Source: Agrobacterium cucumeris
Lineage (GTDB): Bacteria > Pseudomonadota > Alphaproteobacteria > Rhizobiales > Rhizobiaceae
Assembly (NCBI RefSeq): GCF_030036535.1
Contig: NZ_CP080387.1
Coordinates: 1,302,001-1,366,000, forward strand
Length of the DNA: 64,000 nucleotides
Direction: 5' to 3'
Part shown: positions 7,808 to 16,953 of the stretch, in pieces
Layout of the letters: every line of letters starts with the position of its first letter
How positions within the stretch are numbered: position 1 is the stretch's first letter
Translations under genes and position numbers: made by a program
The notes under the pieces: generated by a model
Seen by the model: the letters and a program-made list of their open reading frames with translations, nothing else
The model's database searches: none
Told to the model about the DNA's origin: nothing

Positions 7808-8830
7808 ATGAAAAAGGCAATTCTGTCAGCCGCTATCGGCGCAGCAGTTTTGGGAGGAGCCTCGGTCGCTTCGGCTGCGACGCTTCAGGACGTGAAGGGA
7901 AAAGGTTTCGTCACCTGCGGCGTAAGCGCCGGCATTCCGGGATTTTCCAATCCCGATGACAAGGGCGAATGGTCCGGCATCGACGTGGACTATTGCCGTG
8001 GTATTGCCACAGCGGTTTTCGGTGACCCTTCCAAGGCGAAGTTTGTCGCTCTTTCGAGCAAGGACCGCTTTCCGGCTCTCCAGTCCGGCGAAGTCGACGT
8101 TCTGACCCGTAACACCACCTGGACGATCAGCCGCGACACGTCGCTTGGCTTCAACTTCCGTACCGTCAACTATTATGACGGCCAGGGCTTCATCGCCAAG
8201 AAGGGCCTCAACGTGAAGTCTGCGCTTGAGCTTTCCGGCGCCGCCGTCTGCGTTCAGACCGGCACGACCACCGAGCTCAATCTCGCCGACTATTTCAAGA
8301 CCAACAATCTGCAGTACAACCCGGTCGTCTTCGAAAAGGAAGCCGACGCAACCTCCGCCTATGATTCGGGCCGTTGCGACGTCTACACCACCGACCAGTC
8401 CGGCCTTTATGCCATCCGCCTGAAGCTGAAGAACCCGGACGACAACATCGTTCTTCCGGAAGTCATCTCCAAGGAGCCGCTTGGACCGGCCGTTCGCCAG
8501 GGTGACGACCAGTGGTTCGACATCGTGACCTGGGTTCACTACGCCATGGTCAATGCCGAAGAACTGGGCATCACCTCCAAGAACGTCGATGAGCAGAAGT
8601 CCAGCGCCAATCCGGATATCAAGCGTCTGCTCGGCACCGAAGAAGGCACCAAGATCGGTACCGACCTCGGCGTAACCAACGACTGGGCCTACAACATCGT
8701 CAAGCTGGTGGGTAACTACGGCGAAGTCTTCGACCGCAACGTCGGTGCGGGCTCGCCGCTGAAGATCGAGCGTGGCCAGAACGCGCTTTGGACCAAGGGC
8801 GGCCTGCAATACGCACCGCCGGTCCGTTGA
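7808..8830 (+). CDS. aapJ: General L-amino acid ABC transporter, substrate-binding protein
   Basis: A periplasmic binding protein of 340 residues with a clear signal peptide (MKKAILSAAIGAAVLGG, cleavage after ASA). It carries the AapJ pattern: FVTCGVSAGIPGFS, WSGIDVDYCRGIATAVFGD, DVLTRNTTWTISRD and the GRCDVYTTDQSGLYA segment. It captures a broad range of L-amino acids for the AapQMP import complex. ATG at 7808 follows AAAGG; TTG at 7799 abuts that site and is less likely. It is first in the aapJQMP operon and is followed by a stable stem-loop before aapQ. Confidence 0.95.
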   Translation: MKKAILSAAIGAAVLGGASVASAATLQDVKGKGFVTCGVSAGIPGFSNPDDKGEWSGIDVDYCRGIATAVFGDPSKAKFVALSSKDRFPALQSGEVDVLTRNTTWTISRDTSLGFNFRTVNYYDGQGFIAKKGLNVKSALELSGAAVCVQTGTTTELNLADYFKTNNLQYNPVVFEKEADATSAYDSGRCDVYTTDQSGLYAIRLKLKNPDDNIVLPEVISKEPLGPAVRQGDDQWFDIVTWVHYAMVNAEELGITSKNVDEQKSSANPDIKRLLGTEEGTKIGTDLGVTNDWAYNIVKLVGNYGEVFDRNVGAGSPLKIERGQNALWTKGGLQYAPPVR

Positions 8831-8860
8831 TCGACCCCATCATCGGCTAGATCATGACAG

Positions 8861-8883
8861 GAGGCTGGGCAACGCCCGGCCTC
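8861..8883 (+). promoter_or_regulatory. Stem-loop between aapJ and aapQ
   Basis: GAGGCTGGGC and GCCCGGCCTC form a stem with one mismatch and an AAC loop in the 108-bp aapJ-aapQ gap. It has no T run. In binding-protein operons such a hairpin usually protects the upstream mRNA and lets the binding protein be made in excess over the permease. Confidence 0.6.
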
Positions 8884-8938
8884 CATTTAAAATTATATAA
8901 ATAAGCTCGCAAAGAGCATATAAAAGGGAAAGGTGCCT

Positions 8939-10135
8939 ATGGCAGGCAACGCGGTCAGTTCGCAACGATCGCGCGCGCAAAGCGCGTCGTCACTTATCAA
9001 CGATCCACGCATACGCGGAATTTTCTATCAGGTCCTGACAGTCGTCATCCTGACCGCCTTCGTCTGGATCATCGTGACGAATACGATCACCAATCTTCAA
9101 CGGTCAAACATTTCATCCGGCTTCGGCTTCCTCAATGGACGCGCCGGTTTCGATATCGGCCAGTCGCTGATCGCTTATACCAGCGATGCGACCTATGGCC
9201 GGGCATTGCTCGTTGGTATTCTCAACACGCTTCAGGTTGCATTTTTCGGCATCATCGCCGCCTCGATCATCGGATTCCTAGTCGGTATCGCGCGGCTGTC
9301 CAACAACTGGCTCATCGCCAAGCTGGCGCAGGCCTATGTGGAAATCTTCCGCAACCTCCCGCCGCTGCTTGTTCTCTTCTTCTGGTACAAGGGGGTTATC
9401 TCCGTCCTGCCGCAGGCGCGCGATTCGCTGGAGCTTCCGCTCGGAAGCTACCTCAACAACCGCGGCTTCTTTTTCCCGAAGCCGCTTTGGGGAGACGGCA
9501 CGTGGTTGATACCGCTTTCCTTCCTGGTCGCCATCGTCATCAGCTTTTTTGTCTATCGCTGGGCGAAGGCCAGACAGGAGCAGACCGGCAAGCAGTTTCG
9601 CACCGGGATCACCCTTACCATTCTCCTTATCGGCCTTCCCGCCGTGACATTTCTGGCGCTCGGCTCACCGCTGACATTCGACTTCCCGATTGCCGGGCGG
9701 TTCAACCTGTCGGGCGGCGCAGTCGTCGCACCTGAATTCATGTCGCTGTTTCTTGCGCTGTCCTTCTACACAGCCTCCTTCATCGCCGAAATCGTTCGCG
9801 GCGGCATCAAGGCCGTGGCGAAGGGCCAGACGGAAGCTGCGGAAGCACTGGGGCTTCGCTCCAGCACGACGACACGTCTGATCGTCGTGCCGCAGGCGAT
9901 GCGCATCATCATCCCGCCGCTGACGAGCCAGTATCTCAACCTGACCAAAAACTCCTCGCTTGCGGTCGCGGTCGGCTTTGCCGATATCGTCTCCGTCGGC
10001 GGCACGATCCTCAACCAGACGGGTCAGGCAGTCGAAGTCGTCGCGATCTGGCTGGTCATCTATCTCTCGCTGTCCCTGCTCACGGCCGTGGTCATGAACT
10101 GGTTCAACGCGAAAATGGCGCTGGTGGAGAGATAA
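8939..10135 (+). CDS. aapQ: General L-amino acid ABC transporter permease
   Basis: A 398-residue inner-membrane permease of the His/Glu/Gln family, with several hydrophobic segments from residue 30 onward. The ATPase-contact (EAA) loop IKAVAKGQTEAAEALGLRSS lies near residue 300. Its length and long insert before the conserved permease core match AapQ. ATG at 8939 follows GGGAAAGG; GTG at 8933 is too close to that site. It ends 3 bases before aapM, with which it would form the membrane heterodimer. Confidence 0.94.
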   Translation: MAGNAVSSQRSRAQSASSLINDPRIRGIFYQVLTVVILTAFVWIIVTNTITNLQRSNISSGFGFLNGRAGFDIGQSLIAYTSDATYGRALLVGILNTLQVAFFGIIAASIIGFLVGIARLSNNWLIAKLAQAYVEIFRNLPPLLVLFFWYKGVISVLPQARDSLELPLGSYLNNRGFFFPKPLWGDGTWLIPLSFLVAIVISFFVYRWAKARQEQTGKQFRTGITLTILLIGLPAVTFLALGSPLTFDFPIAGRFNLSGGAVVAPEFMSLFLALSFYTASFIAEIVRGGIKAVAKGQTEAAEALGLRSSTTTRLIVVPQAMRIIIPPLTSQYLNLTKNSSLAVAVGFADIVSVGGTILNQTGQAVEVVAIWLVIYLSLSLLTAVVMNWFNAKMALVER

Positions 10136-10138
10136 TCG

Positions 10139-11296
10139 ATGACATCAAGCAATCCCGCATTCGTGCGACACACCATCGAAGAGGCGAAACCCGCCCCTTC
10201 CAGCGCCGTTGGTATCAGCCACTGGCTGCGCACCAAACTTTTCGCCACACCGAAGGACACCATTCTCACGGTTCTCGCCATCGCCTTTCTGGCTTATATT
10301 CTGCCACCGGTGGTGAAGTGGCTGTTCATCGATGCTGTGTGGACCGGCAGCGATCGTATCGCCTGCCTTACCGCCTCGCAGGGCGGCGCGCTTCCGGACG
10401 GTCAGTCCGGGGCATGCTGGGCGTTCGTTTCGGCCAAACTCGGACAATTTGTCTTTGGCCGTTATCCGCTTGATGAACGCTGGCGTCCCATTCTCGTGAT
10501 GGTGACGTTCGCCATCCTGCTGATACCGATGCTCATCCCGAAAGCGCCGTTCAAGCGCCTCAATGCTCTGGTGCTGTTCATCATCCTGCCCTTCATTGCG
10601 TTTTTCCTGCTCATCGGCGGCGTCTTCGGCCTGCCGAAGGTGGAAACGCAGCTCTGGGGCGGCCTGATGGTCACGTTGATCCTGTCATTCTTTGGAATAA
10701 CGGTATCCCTGCCCTTCGGCATTCTTCTGGCGCTCGGCCGCCGGTCGAACATGCCGGTCATCAAGATGCTCTGCGTGCTCTTCATCGAAGTCATCAGAGG
10801 CATTCCGCTGATCACCGTCCTGTTCTTCGCCAGCATCATGCTGCCATTGTTCCTGCCTGACGGCTGGACCTTCGACAAGTTCCTGCGCGCGCTGGTCGGT
10901 GTCTCGCTGTTCTCCTCGGCCTATATGGCGGAGGTGATCCGCGGCGGCCTGCAGGCCATTCCGAAGGGACAATATGAAGGGGCGGATTCGCTCGGGTTGA
11001 ACTACTGGCAGAAAACGCGGCTGATCGTGCTGCCGCAGGCGCTGAAGCTGGTCATTCCGGGCATCGTCAACACCTTCATCGGGCTGTTCAAGGACACGTC
11101 GCTGGTCTCGATCATCGGCATGTTCGACCTGCTCGGCATTGTCACACTCAACCAATCGGATGCGAACTGGGCGACACCCGTCACCGCCATGACTGGATAT
11201 ATTTTCGCAGGCTTCGTATTCTGGATATTCTGCTTCGGCATGTCGCGTTATTCGCTGTTCATGGAACGGCACCTCGACACCGGGCATAAACGATAA
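10139..11296 (+). CDS. aapM: General L-amino acid ABC transporter permease
   Basis: A 385-residue inner-membrane permease paired with AapQ. Hydrophobic segments occur from residue 35 onward. The EAA loop [20 protein letters not shown] lies near residue 280, followed by [21 protein letters not shown] soluble insert between the first and later membrane spans contains two Cys residues (ACLTASQ and GACWAF). Tight spacing on both sides places it in the aap operon. Family and context agree, so the assignment is secure. Confidence 0.94.
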   Translation: MTSSNPAFVRHTIEEAKPAPSSAVGISHWLRTKLFATPKDTILTVLAIAFLAYILPPVVKWLFIDAVWTGSDRIACLTASQGGALPDGQSGACWAFVSAKLGQFVFGRYPLDERWRPILVMVTFAILLIPMLIPKAPFKRLNALVLFIILPFIAFFLLIGGVFGLPKVETQLWGGLMVTLILSFFGITVSLPFGILLALGRRSNMPVIKMLCVLFIEVIRGIPLITVLFFASIMLPLFLPDGWTFDKFLRALVGVSLFSSAYMAEVIRGGLQAIPKGQYEGADSLGLNYWQKTRLIVLPQALKLVIPGIVNTFIGLFKDTSLVSIIGMFDLLGIVTLNQSDANWATPVTAMTGYIFAGFVFWIFCFGMSRYSLFMERHLDTGHKR

Positions 11297-11308
11297 GGGA
11301 CGCTCAAA

Positions 11309-12082
11309 ATGGCAGAAAACCAAGCAAAAAAACTGGCCGTCTCGACAACGGACGTGGCAATTGAAATCACCGGCATGAACAAGTGGTATGGCGATTTCCA
11401 CGTGCTGCGCGACATCAACCTGAAGGTGATGAAGGGCGAGCGCATCGTCATCGCCGGTCCTTCGGGATCGGGCAAATCGACCATGATCCGCTGCATCAAC
11501 CGGCTGGAAGAGCACCAGTCGGGCTCTATCCAGGTAGATGGCATCGAACTGACCAACGACCTGAAGAAGATCGATGAAGTCCGTCGTGAAGTTGGCATGG
11601 TGTTCCAGCACTTCAACCTCTTCCCGCATCTGACCATCCTCGAAAACTGCACGCTGGCGCCGATCTGGGTTCGCAAGATGCCCAAGAAGGAAGCGGAAGA
11701 AGTGGCGATGCACTATCTGAAGCGCGTCAAGATCCCCGAGCAGGCCCACAAATACCCGGGCCAGCTTTCCGGCGGCCAGCAGCAGCGCGTGGCGATTGCC
11801 CGCTCGCTGTGCATGAAGCCGAAGATCATGCTGTTCGACGAGCCGACCTCGGCGCTCGATCCGGAAATGGTGAAAGAAGTGCTCGACACCATGGTCGGCC
11901 TTGCCGAAGACGGCATGACGATGCTGTGCGTGACCCACGAAATGGGTTTCGCCCGCCAGGTCGCCAACCGCGTCATCTTCATGGATCAGGGCCAGATCGT
12001 CGAACAGAATTCGCCCGCCGAATTCTTCGACAATCCGCAGCACGAACGTACACGTCTGTTCCTCAGCCAGATTTTGCACTGA
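11309..12082 (+). CDS. aapP: General L-amino acid ABC transporter ATP-binding protein
   Basis: A 257-residue ATPase that energises AapQM. The Walker A motif is [10 protein letters not shown] near residue 52, the ABC signature is [10 protein letters not shown], the Walker B motif is [12 protein letters not shown], and the switch His is in [10 protein letters not shown] Shine-Dalgarno-like AAGGGA precedes the ATG. It is the last gene of the operon and ends 27 bases before a strong terminator. Confidence 0.95.
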   Translation: MAENQAKKLAVSTTDVAIEITGMNKWYGDFHVLRDINLKVMKGERIVIAGPSGSGKSTMIRCINRLEEHQSGSIQVDGIELTNDLKKIDEVRREVGMVFQHFNLFPHLTILENCTLAPIWVRKMPKKEAEEVAMHYLKRVKIPEQAHKYPGQLSGGQQQRVAIARSLCMKPKIMLFDEPTSALDPEMVKEVLDTMVGLAEDGMTMLCVTHEMGFARQVANRVIFMDQGQIVEQNSPAEFFDNPQHERTRLFLSQILH

Positions 12083-12109
12083 GACCTTTTACCATCAATG
12101 CATCATTCA

Positions 12110-12135
12110 ACGGGGCCGTTTCGGCCCCGTTTTTT
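12110..12135 (+). terminator. Terminator of the aap operon
   Basis: ACGGGGCCG and CGGCCCCGT form a 9-bp stem around a TTT loop, followed by six T residues. It is a textbook intrinsic terminator 27 bases after the aapP stop. Confidence 0.93.
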
Positions 12136-12444
12136 GTTGCAGGGTCAATGCGCCACACACCCCGTCATCCTCGCCCTTGAGGCGAGGATCCATGGGCGGC
12201 TGAAGAGTGGATCCCTCGCCTCAAGGGCAAGGATGACGGTAAACGTGTTCTCCCTCGTGACTGCGTCACCGTACGGTTCCAATCCAGCCAACAACCACGC
12301 TGAGTCGTCATCTCGCGGCCTGCCTCCCGAGCGAAAGGCCTCGAAAGCAGCAATACTCACACGCTTTAACCATTTGTTACGAAACAAGAATCCTTGTTTT
12401 CCAAGCGTTGTGACCGCCCATGTCATTTTTTTGTCAAATCATGC
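12136..12444. other. Gene-free stretch between aapP and the first tRNA-Glu unit
   Basis: No ORF with credible codon use or ribosome site was found here. The left part is the 78-bp palindromic repeat described separately. From about 12355 the sequence becomes AT-rich and leads into the tRNA promoter. Confidence 0.6.
12162..12239. repeat. Large palindromic intergenic repeat
   Basis: The left arm (12162-12192) begins CCGTCATCCTCGCCCTTGAG and its near-perfect complement ends GGATGACGG at 12239, around a 15-base centre. The arms of about 31 bp can fold into one long hairpin. A related, shorter hairpin with the same CCGTCA/TGACGG ends lies at 48251-48287, which suggests a dispersed repeat family. 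Confidence 0.75.
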
Positions 12445-12454
12445 ATTTTTCCGC

Positions 12455-12483
12455 TTGCAGACCTTCGGGAGCCTGACTATAAG
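12455..12483 (+). promoter_or_regulatory. Promoter of first tRNA-Glu gene
   Basis: TTGCAG (12455-12460) and TATAAG (12478-12483) are separated by 17 bp. A GC-rich discriminator (GGCGCC) follows, as expected for a growth-rate-controlled stable RNA promoter. The same layout recurs before the second copy. Confidence 0.78.
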
Positions 12484-12504
12484 GGCGCCACACCACAAGC
12501 GCAC

Positions 12505-12579
12505 GCGCCCTTCGTCTATCGGTTAGGACGTCAGATTTTCATTCTGAAAAGAGGGGTTCGACTCCCCTAGGGCGTGCCA
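12505..12579 (+). tRNA. tRNA-Glu (anticodon TTC), copy 1
   Basis: A 75-base cloverleaf with encoded CCA. The acceptor strand GCGCCCT pairs with AGGGCGT, with a G-T wobble as the outermost pair. The anticodon stem TCAGA/TCTGA encloses loop TTTTCAT, giving anticodon TTC at 12538-12540. The T arm is GAGGGGTTCGACTCCCC. Confidence 0.95.
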
Positions 12580-12584
12580 CTTGC

Positions 12585-12970
12585 CTTCGTGTTACCCTCA
12601 TCAAAAAATACACAGATATCCTTCATGCCCGCGAAATTGCCGTGGGCAACCGATGCGTCGGAACCGATTCCCGATCGGCACGTTAGAATGCTGTCCCCCC
12701 CGATGGAAGGCAAGCCGGGGGAAACGCCAACGGGCAGATCGACCGGCTTGCCTTTCCCCCCTTGATCCGATGACAGCGCCTTTCCGATTCCCCCGGCAGA
12801 GATGCCAGCTAAGGGGATAAAAGCGGCGTCTCCGACCTCTCACGAGGCAAACTGGCAATACTTCCGGCAAGTGATAGGGGCGATATTTCAAGGCTTTGGC
12901 CAGATCGTGCATGGTTTTCCACAGCCCTTCGGATTTCCTCAAAAAATCTCGTCCCGAAGCGAAAAAATCA
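12585..12970. other. Spacer between the two tRNA-Glu units
   Basis: This 386-bp stretch has no convincing gene. It contains a 12-bp perfect inverted repeat, AAGGCAAGCCGG (12707-12718) with CCGGCTTGCCTT (12743-12754), followed by a run of C. No integrase remnant or other mobile-element signature is visible. Confidence 0.55.
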
Positions 12971-12980
12971 ATTTTTCCGC

Positions 12981-13009
12981 TTGCGGACCAACGGGAGCCT
13001 GACTATAAG
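12981..13009 (+). promoter_or_regulatory. Promoter of second tRNA-Glu gene
   Basis: TTGCGG (12981-12986) and TATAAG (13004-13009) are separated by 17 bp. The element is copied from the first unit, with one change in the -35 hexamer (TTGCAG to TTGCGG). Confidence 0.78.
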
Positions 13010-13030
13010 GGCGCCACACCACAAGCGCAC

Positions 13031-13105
13031 GCGCCCTTCGTCTATCGGTTAGGACGTCAGATTTTCATTCTGAAAAGAGGGGTTCGACTCCCCTAGGGCG
13101 TGCCA
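13031..13105 (+). tRNA. tRNA-Glu (anticodon TTC), copy 2
   Basis: Identical in all 75 bases to the first copy, including the outer G-T acceptor pair and encoded CCA. The anticodon TTC is at 13064-13066. Confidence 0.95.
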
Positions 13106-13233
13106 CTTGCTTCTCATTAAAAATCAGCACTCTGCATAAAAAACTTCACGTAGCACGTGAATGTGGTGACGATTGCCGTTTATAGCTCGTCCACCAGCTG
13201 TTCCCCGAAAATTCAGACAGATTGGCAACCCCG

Positions 13234-15063
13234 TCAGGGCGCGAAAGCCGCATCCAGAACGCGCAGCTGCACACGCCTCTGGCCCTGCCAGAGATCGGCA
13301 CCCACGGTGCCTGCAACATGGATGGACCTGCCGCGCGCATTCAGCAGCATCTGCCCCAGAGGCGCCTCTGCGGCCCGGAATGCGATGCCCTCCAGCCGAG
13401 AGCCGTCCATGGCCTCGAGCGTGATCTTCACATGGGCGGTGCCGACGAGGCGCACATCGCGCAGGCGATGGGCCGGGACGGCAAAGATCGGCTGTGAGTG
13501 GCCTGATCCATAAGGACCGGCCTGCTCCAGCTGGTCGACAAGCTGCAATGTCGCGCCCGACGCGCCGATGGCGCCGTCGATCTTCAGCACGCTGCTTTCC
13601 ACCAGTTCGCTCACCGTCTTGACGGCTGCTTCTTCAAAGAACGTCCTGAGCTTGCCGAGATTGGCACGCTCCACCGTCAGCCCGGCAGCCATGGCGTGAC
13701 CGCCACCCTTGACCAGCAAACCCGCATCCACGGCGGCGCGCACCATGCGGCCCATATCGAAACCATTGATCGAACGGCCAGAACCGGTGCCCTTGCCGGA
13801 GGGATCGAAAGCGATGGCAAAGGCCGGACGACGGAAGCGATCCTTCAGCCGCGATGCAAGCAGGCCGACAATACCCGGATGCCAGTTTTCCCGGGCGGTA
13901 ACGATGACACCGGCGCCAGACCCATCACCATATTCAAACAACGCCTCCGCCTCGGCTTCCGCCAGCATCACCGCTTCCATCGCCTGCCGCTCACGATTCA
14001 GCTCATCCAGCCGTTCCGCGATCACTTCTGCCTGCGAAGGATCCTCTATGGTCAGCAGACGACTGCCGAGAGCGGCATCGCCGATGCGGCCGCCGGCATT
14101 GATGCGCGGCCCGATCAGGAAACCGAAATGATAGGGCGTGACAGGTCCGCCCAATCCAGCCTTCTTGAACAGGGCGGTGAGGCCAGCATTGTTCATATGG
14201 CGCGCGGCGATCAGCCCCTTCACCACATAGGCGCGGTTAAGCCCCTTCAGCGGTACCACATCGCATACCGTTGCAAGGGCGACGATATCGAGCAGCGACA
14301 GCAGATCGAGCGTGAAGGCCTGCCGGTTGCGTCGGTCCTTCAGCAGCCGCAGCGTGGCGACCAGCACGAGAAACACCACGCCGGCGGCACACAGATGCCC
14401 CTGCCCTGACAGATCGTCTTCCCGGTTGGGATTGACCAGTGCGACAGCCGGCGGCAGTTCCGAACCCACCTGGTGGTGATCGATGACGACCACATCGGTT
14501 CCCGCATCCCTGGCCGCCTGCAGCGATTCATGGCTGGTGGAACCGCAATCGACCGTCACGATCAGGGTCGCACCATTGGCGGCAAGCTGCTGCATCGCCG
14601 CCGGGTTCGGCCCGTAGCCTTCGAAAATACGGTCAGGAATATAGATCTCCGGCGTCAGCCCGAAATGCGCGAAAAACCGGTACATCAAGGCGGAAGAGGC
14701 AGCCCCATCGACATCATAGTCGCCGAAGATCGCCACCTTCTCGCCGGTCTCGATGGCGCGCACCAGCCGCTCGGCCGCCTTCTCGCAATCGGTCAACATA
14801 TGCGGATCGGGCATCAGCGAACGGATGGTCGGATCGAGAAAAGCCAGCGCGTCATCCACGCCTACTCCGCGTCCGGCCAGCACGCGGGCAATCAGCTCGG
14901 GAATGGCATGGATCTGGGACATGGCCAGCGCGCGGTTCTGTCCGGCCTGATCCAGCCGTGATACCCAGCGCTGCTCTGTCGCCGACCGCTCCACGCTCAA
15001 AAATGCGCGGGCCACGGCGTCGGCCGGCTCCATCATTGCCATCCTGTCCATTCGTCCTGTCAT
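13234..15063 (-). CDS. recJ: Single-stranded-DNA-specific exonuclease RecJ
   Basis: A 609-residue DHH-superfamily 5'-3' exonuclease acting in recombination and repair. It has the phosphoesterase motifs DYDVDG (near residue 100) and VVIDHHQ (near residue 195), and the DHHA1 region with KGGGHAMAAGLT. The length is usual for RecJ. The start is uncertain: ATG codons at 15063, 15051, 15042, 15036 and 15033 are all in frame, and AGGA lies well placed only for the last two. It has no close partner gene upstream. Confidence 0.95.
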   Translation of the reverse strand: MTGRMDRMAMMEPADAVARAFLSVERSATEQRWVSRLDQAGQNRALAMSQIHAIPELIARVLAGRGVGVDDALAFLDPTIRSLMPDPHMLTDCEKAAERLVRAIETGEKVAIFGDYDVDGAASSALMYRFFAHFGLTPEIYIPDRIFEGYGPNPAAMQQLAANGATLIVTVDCGSTSHESLQAARDAGTDVVVIDHHQVGSELPPAVALVNPNREDDLSGQGHLCAAGVVFLVLVATLRLLKDRRNRQAFTLDLLSLLDIVALATVCDVVPLKGLNRAYVVKGLIAARHMNNAGLTALFKKAGLGGPVTPYHFGFLIGPRINAGGRIGDAALGSRLLTIEDPSQAEVIAERLDELNRERQAMEAVMLAEAEAEALFEYGDGSGAGVIVTARENWHPGIVGLLASRLKDRFRRPAFAIAFDPSGKGTGSGRSINGFDMGRMVRAAVDAGLLVKGGGHAMAAGLTVERANLGKLRTFFEEAAVKTVSELVESSVLKIDGAIGASGATLQLVDQLEQAGPYGSGHSQPIFAVPAHRLRDVRLVGTAHVKITLEAMDGSRLEGIAFRAAEAPLGQMLLNARGRSIHVAGTVGADLWQGQRRVQLRVLDAAFAP

Positions 15064-15145
15064 GCGCGTATATCGGCGCTTTAATGCTTAGAACGGGCTA
15101 AATGGCGATGGCGCGTTTTTCAAGCAAAAACGCTTGTTCCGGCTT

Positions 15146-15364
15146 TCACACTGCAAATATCGAGAAAAACGGGCTGACGATCGATACCGCACCGACCAGC
15201 AGCAGCAGCGAGAACACGGCAAGCGAACACCAGTTGCGCTCGTGTTCGGCTATATCGAATTCCATGCTGCGAATATTGTCGTTGGCAGTGTGAGGCCGTG
15301 CCCGATGATGGGCAACCGGAACGTCTGCGCGCTTATTGTCCTTGAACAGGATGATCGATGTCAC
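15146..15364 (-). CDS. Small hypothetical membrane protein
   Basis: A possible 72-residue protein with a polar N-terminal half and one hydrophobic C-terminal segment (WCSLAVFSLLLLVGAVSIV), so a single-pass membrane protein is likely. GTG at 15364 is favoured because GGGAGG lies about 7 bases upstream; GTG at 15370 is too close to that site. I do not recognise the family. It lies just upstream of recJ on the same strand. The ribosome site and membrane segment are the only support. Confidence 0.45.
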   Translation of the reverse strand: MTSIILFKDNKRADVPVAHHRARPHTANDNIRSMEFDIAEHERNWCSLAVFSLLLLVGAVSIVSPFFSIFAV

Positions 15365-15519
15365 GGCCACGCCTCCCTCGCTTGGTGAACAGGATTAACC
15401 ATAGGGCCGAATCGTGTCGCATTCCAGCGGTTCAGCAGCCGTTTTCTAAAATTTTATGACGGCTGAAAGCCGGTGTTTCGGGGGCGTTTTTTACACCCTC
15501 ACCAAGGTCTCCCCATGAC

Positions 15520-15553
15520 AAAAAAGACCGCGCTTCCATGTGGAGGCGCGGTC
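15520..15553 (-). terminator. Terminator of hom
   Basis: On the minus strand GACCGCGC and GCGCGGTC form an 8-bp stem, followed by six T residues. It lies 28 bases after the hom stop codon. Confidence 0.9.
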
Positions 15554-15581
15554 GTCAATTTCAGAAAAATCGTGGACTATC

Positions 15582-16892
15582 TCAGGTCCGCTCGATGCGG
15601 ATGACCTGCGGTTCGCTGACCAGATATTTCTCGTTCTTGATCGCCTTCACGGCCTTGCGGATCGCATCTTCCATCGTCGCATGGGTCACGAGGATGATTG
15701 TCTGCGGCGCGCCTTCCACATGCACGCGCTGGCGCTGCACGATGGATTCCAGCGAGATGTTATTGTCGGCCATACGGCCGGCGATGGAGGCGAAGACACC
15801 GGCCTGGTCCTTCACCGTCAGACGGATGAAATAACCGCCCTCATGGCTCTTCATCTTGGCGCGGCGATAATCGGCCAGCGATTTTGCCGGACGGCCGAGA
15901 ACCGGCACCTGCTGGGCGCCGGGGCGGCTCTTGGCAATATCGGCGATGTCACCCAGCACGGCCGACGCCGTGGCGTTGCCGCCGGCACCCGGACCGACCA
16001 TCAGCAACTCACCGAGAATATCGGATTCGATCGCCACCGCATTGGTGACGCCATCGACCTGTGCGATGACGGAATCGAGCGGCACCATGGTTGGATGCAC
16101 CCGCTGTTCGATACCGGATTCGGTCACCTGCGCCACGCCGAGAAGCTTGATGCGATAACCGAGTTCGGCGGCCGCCTGAATATCCTCGCTCGAAATATTG
16201 GTGATGCCTTCGAGATAGATGTCATCGGCCGAAATCTTGTTGCCGAAGGCAAGCGTCGTCAGAATGGCGAGCTTGTGAGCGGTGTCGTTGCCCTCGATAT
16301 CGAAAGCCGGATCGGCTTCGGCATAACCGAGCCGCTGTGCTTCCTTCAGACAGGCCTCGAAGGACAGCCCTTCCTTCTCCATCTTGGTGAGGATGTAGTT
16401 GCAGGTGCCGTTCATGATGCCGTAGATGCGCGACACATGGTTGCCGGTAAGAGACTCACGCAGCGCCTTGATGACGGGAATACCGCCGGCCACCGCCGCT
16501 TCGAAGTTGAGAAGCGCGCCCTTGTCTTCGGCGATAGTCGCCAGTTCCACGCCATGCTTGGCCAGCAGTGCCTTGTTGGCTGTCACCACGTGGAGACCAC
16601 GTGCTAGTGCGGCTCGCACAGCATTTTCAGCCTGGCCGGAAGCGCCACCGACCAGTTCGACGAACACGTCGATATCGGCTTCGCTCGCCAGCTGCTCCGG
16701 CGTGTCGAACCAGGTAATACCCTTGAGATCGATGCCGCGGTCGCGCGAACGGTCGCGCGCGCTCACCGCAATAATCTCAATCGCGCGTCCGCAGGTAATC
16801 GCAAGTTCGTTGCTTCTCTGCTGGAGGATGCGCACGAGCGAAGCGCCGACAGTGCCGAGCCCCGCTATGCCGATTCTCAATGAATCTGCCAT
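15582..16892 (-). CDS. hom: Homoserine dehydrogenase
   Basis: A 436-residue NAD(P)-dependent enzyme reducing aspartate semialdehyde to homoserine, a precursor of threonine and methionine. The N-terminal nucleotide motif is GIAGLGTVGAS. The catalytic region has GTCNYILTKM and GYAEADPAFDIEGNDTAHK. A C-terminal ACT domain (about residues 350-430, GGYFIRLTVKDQAGVFASIA) would give feedback control. ATG at 16892 follows AGGAAC at good spacing, whereas the longer frame adds an unrelated N-terminus. It follows an aminotransferase gene on the same strand with a 61-bp gap. Confidence 0.95.
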   Translation of the reverse strand: MADSLRIGIAGLGTVGASLVRILQQRSNELAITCGRAIEIIAVSARDRSRDRGIDLKGITWFDTPEQLASEADIDVFVELVGGASGQAENAVRAALARGLHVVTANKALLAKHGVELATIAEDKGALLNFEAAVAGGIPVIKALRESLTGNHVSRIYGIMNGTCNYILTKMEKEGLSFEACLKEAQRLGYAEADPAFDIEGNDTAHKLAILTTLAFGNKISADDIYLEGITNISSEDIQAAAELGYRIKLLGVAQVTESGIEQRVHPTMVPLDSVIAQVDGVTNAVAIESDILGELLMVGPGAGGNATASAVLGDIADIAKSRPGAQQVPVLGRPAKSLADYRRAKMKSHEGGYFIRLTVKDQAGVFASIAGRMADNNISLESIVQRQRVHVEGAPQTIILVTHATMEDAIRKAVKAIKNEKYLVSEPQVIRIERT

Positions 16893-16953
16893 GGGTATGT
16901 TCCTGATTTGCTGATGATGGTGGCGGCCGAGGCCCGGCCGCCTTCGGTTGCCC

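Larger units (their letters stand above)
12445..13110 (+). repeat. Direct duplication of a tRNA-Glu transcription unit
   Basis: Blocks 12445-12584 and 12971-13110 (140 bp each, offset exactly 526) carry the same -35/-10 region, the same leader and an identical tRNA-Glu gene. Differences are confined to the extreme left edge and the spacer just after the -35 element. The 386 bp between the blocks is unrelated sequence. Confidence 0.92.

Noticed and set aside
12445..13110. The repeated tRNA-Glu as attachment sites of an integrated element
   Set aside because: The repeat includes the promoter and the whole tRNA, and the 386-bp spacer has no integrase or cargo gene. A simple duplication explains it better.
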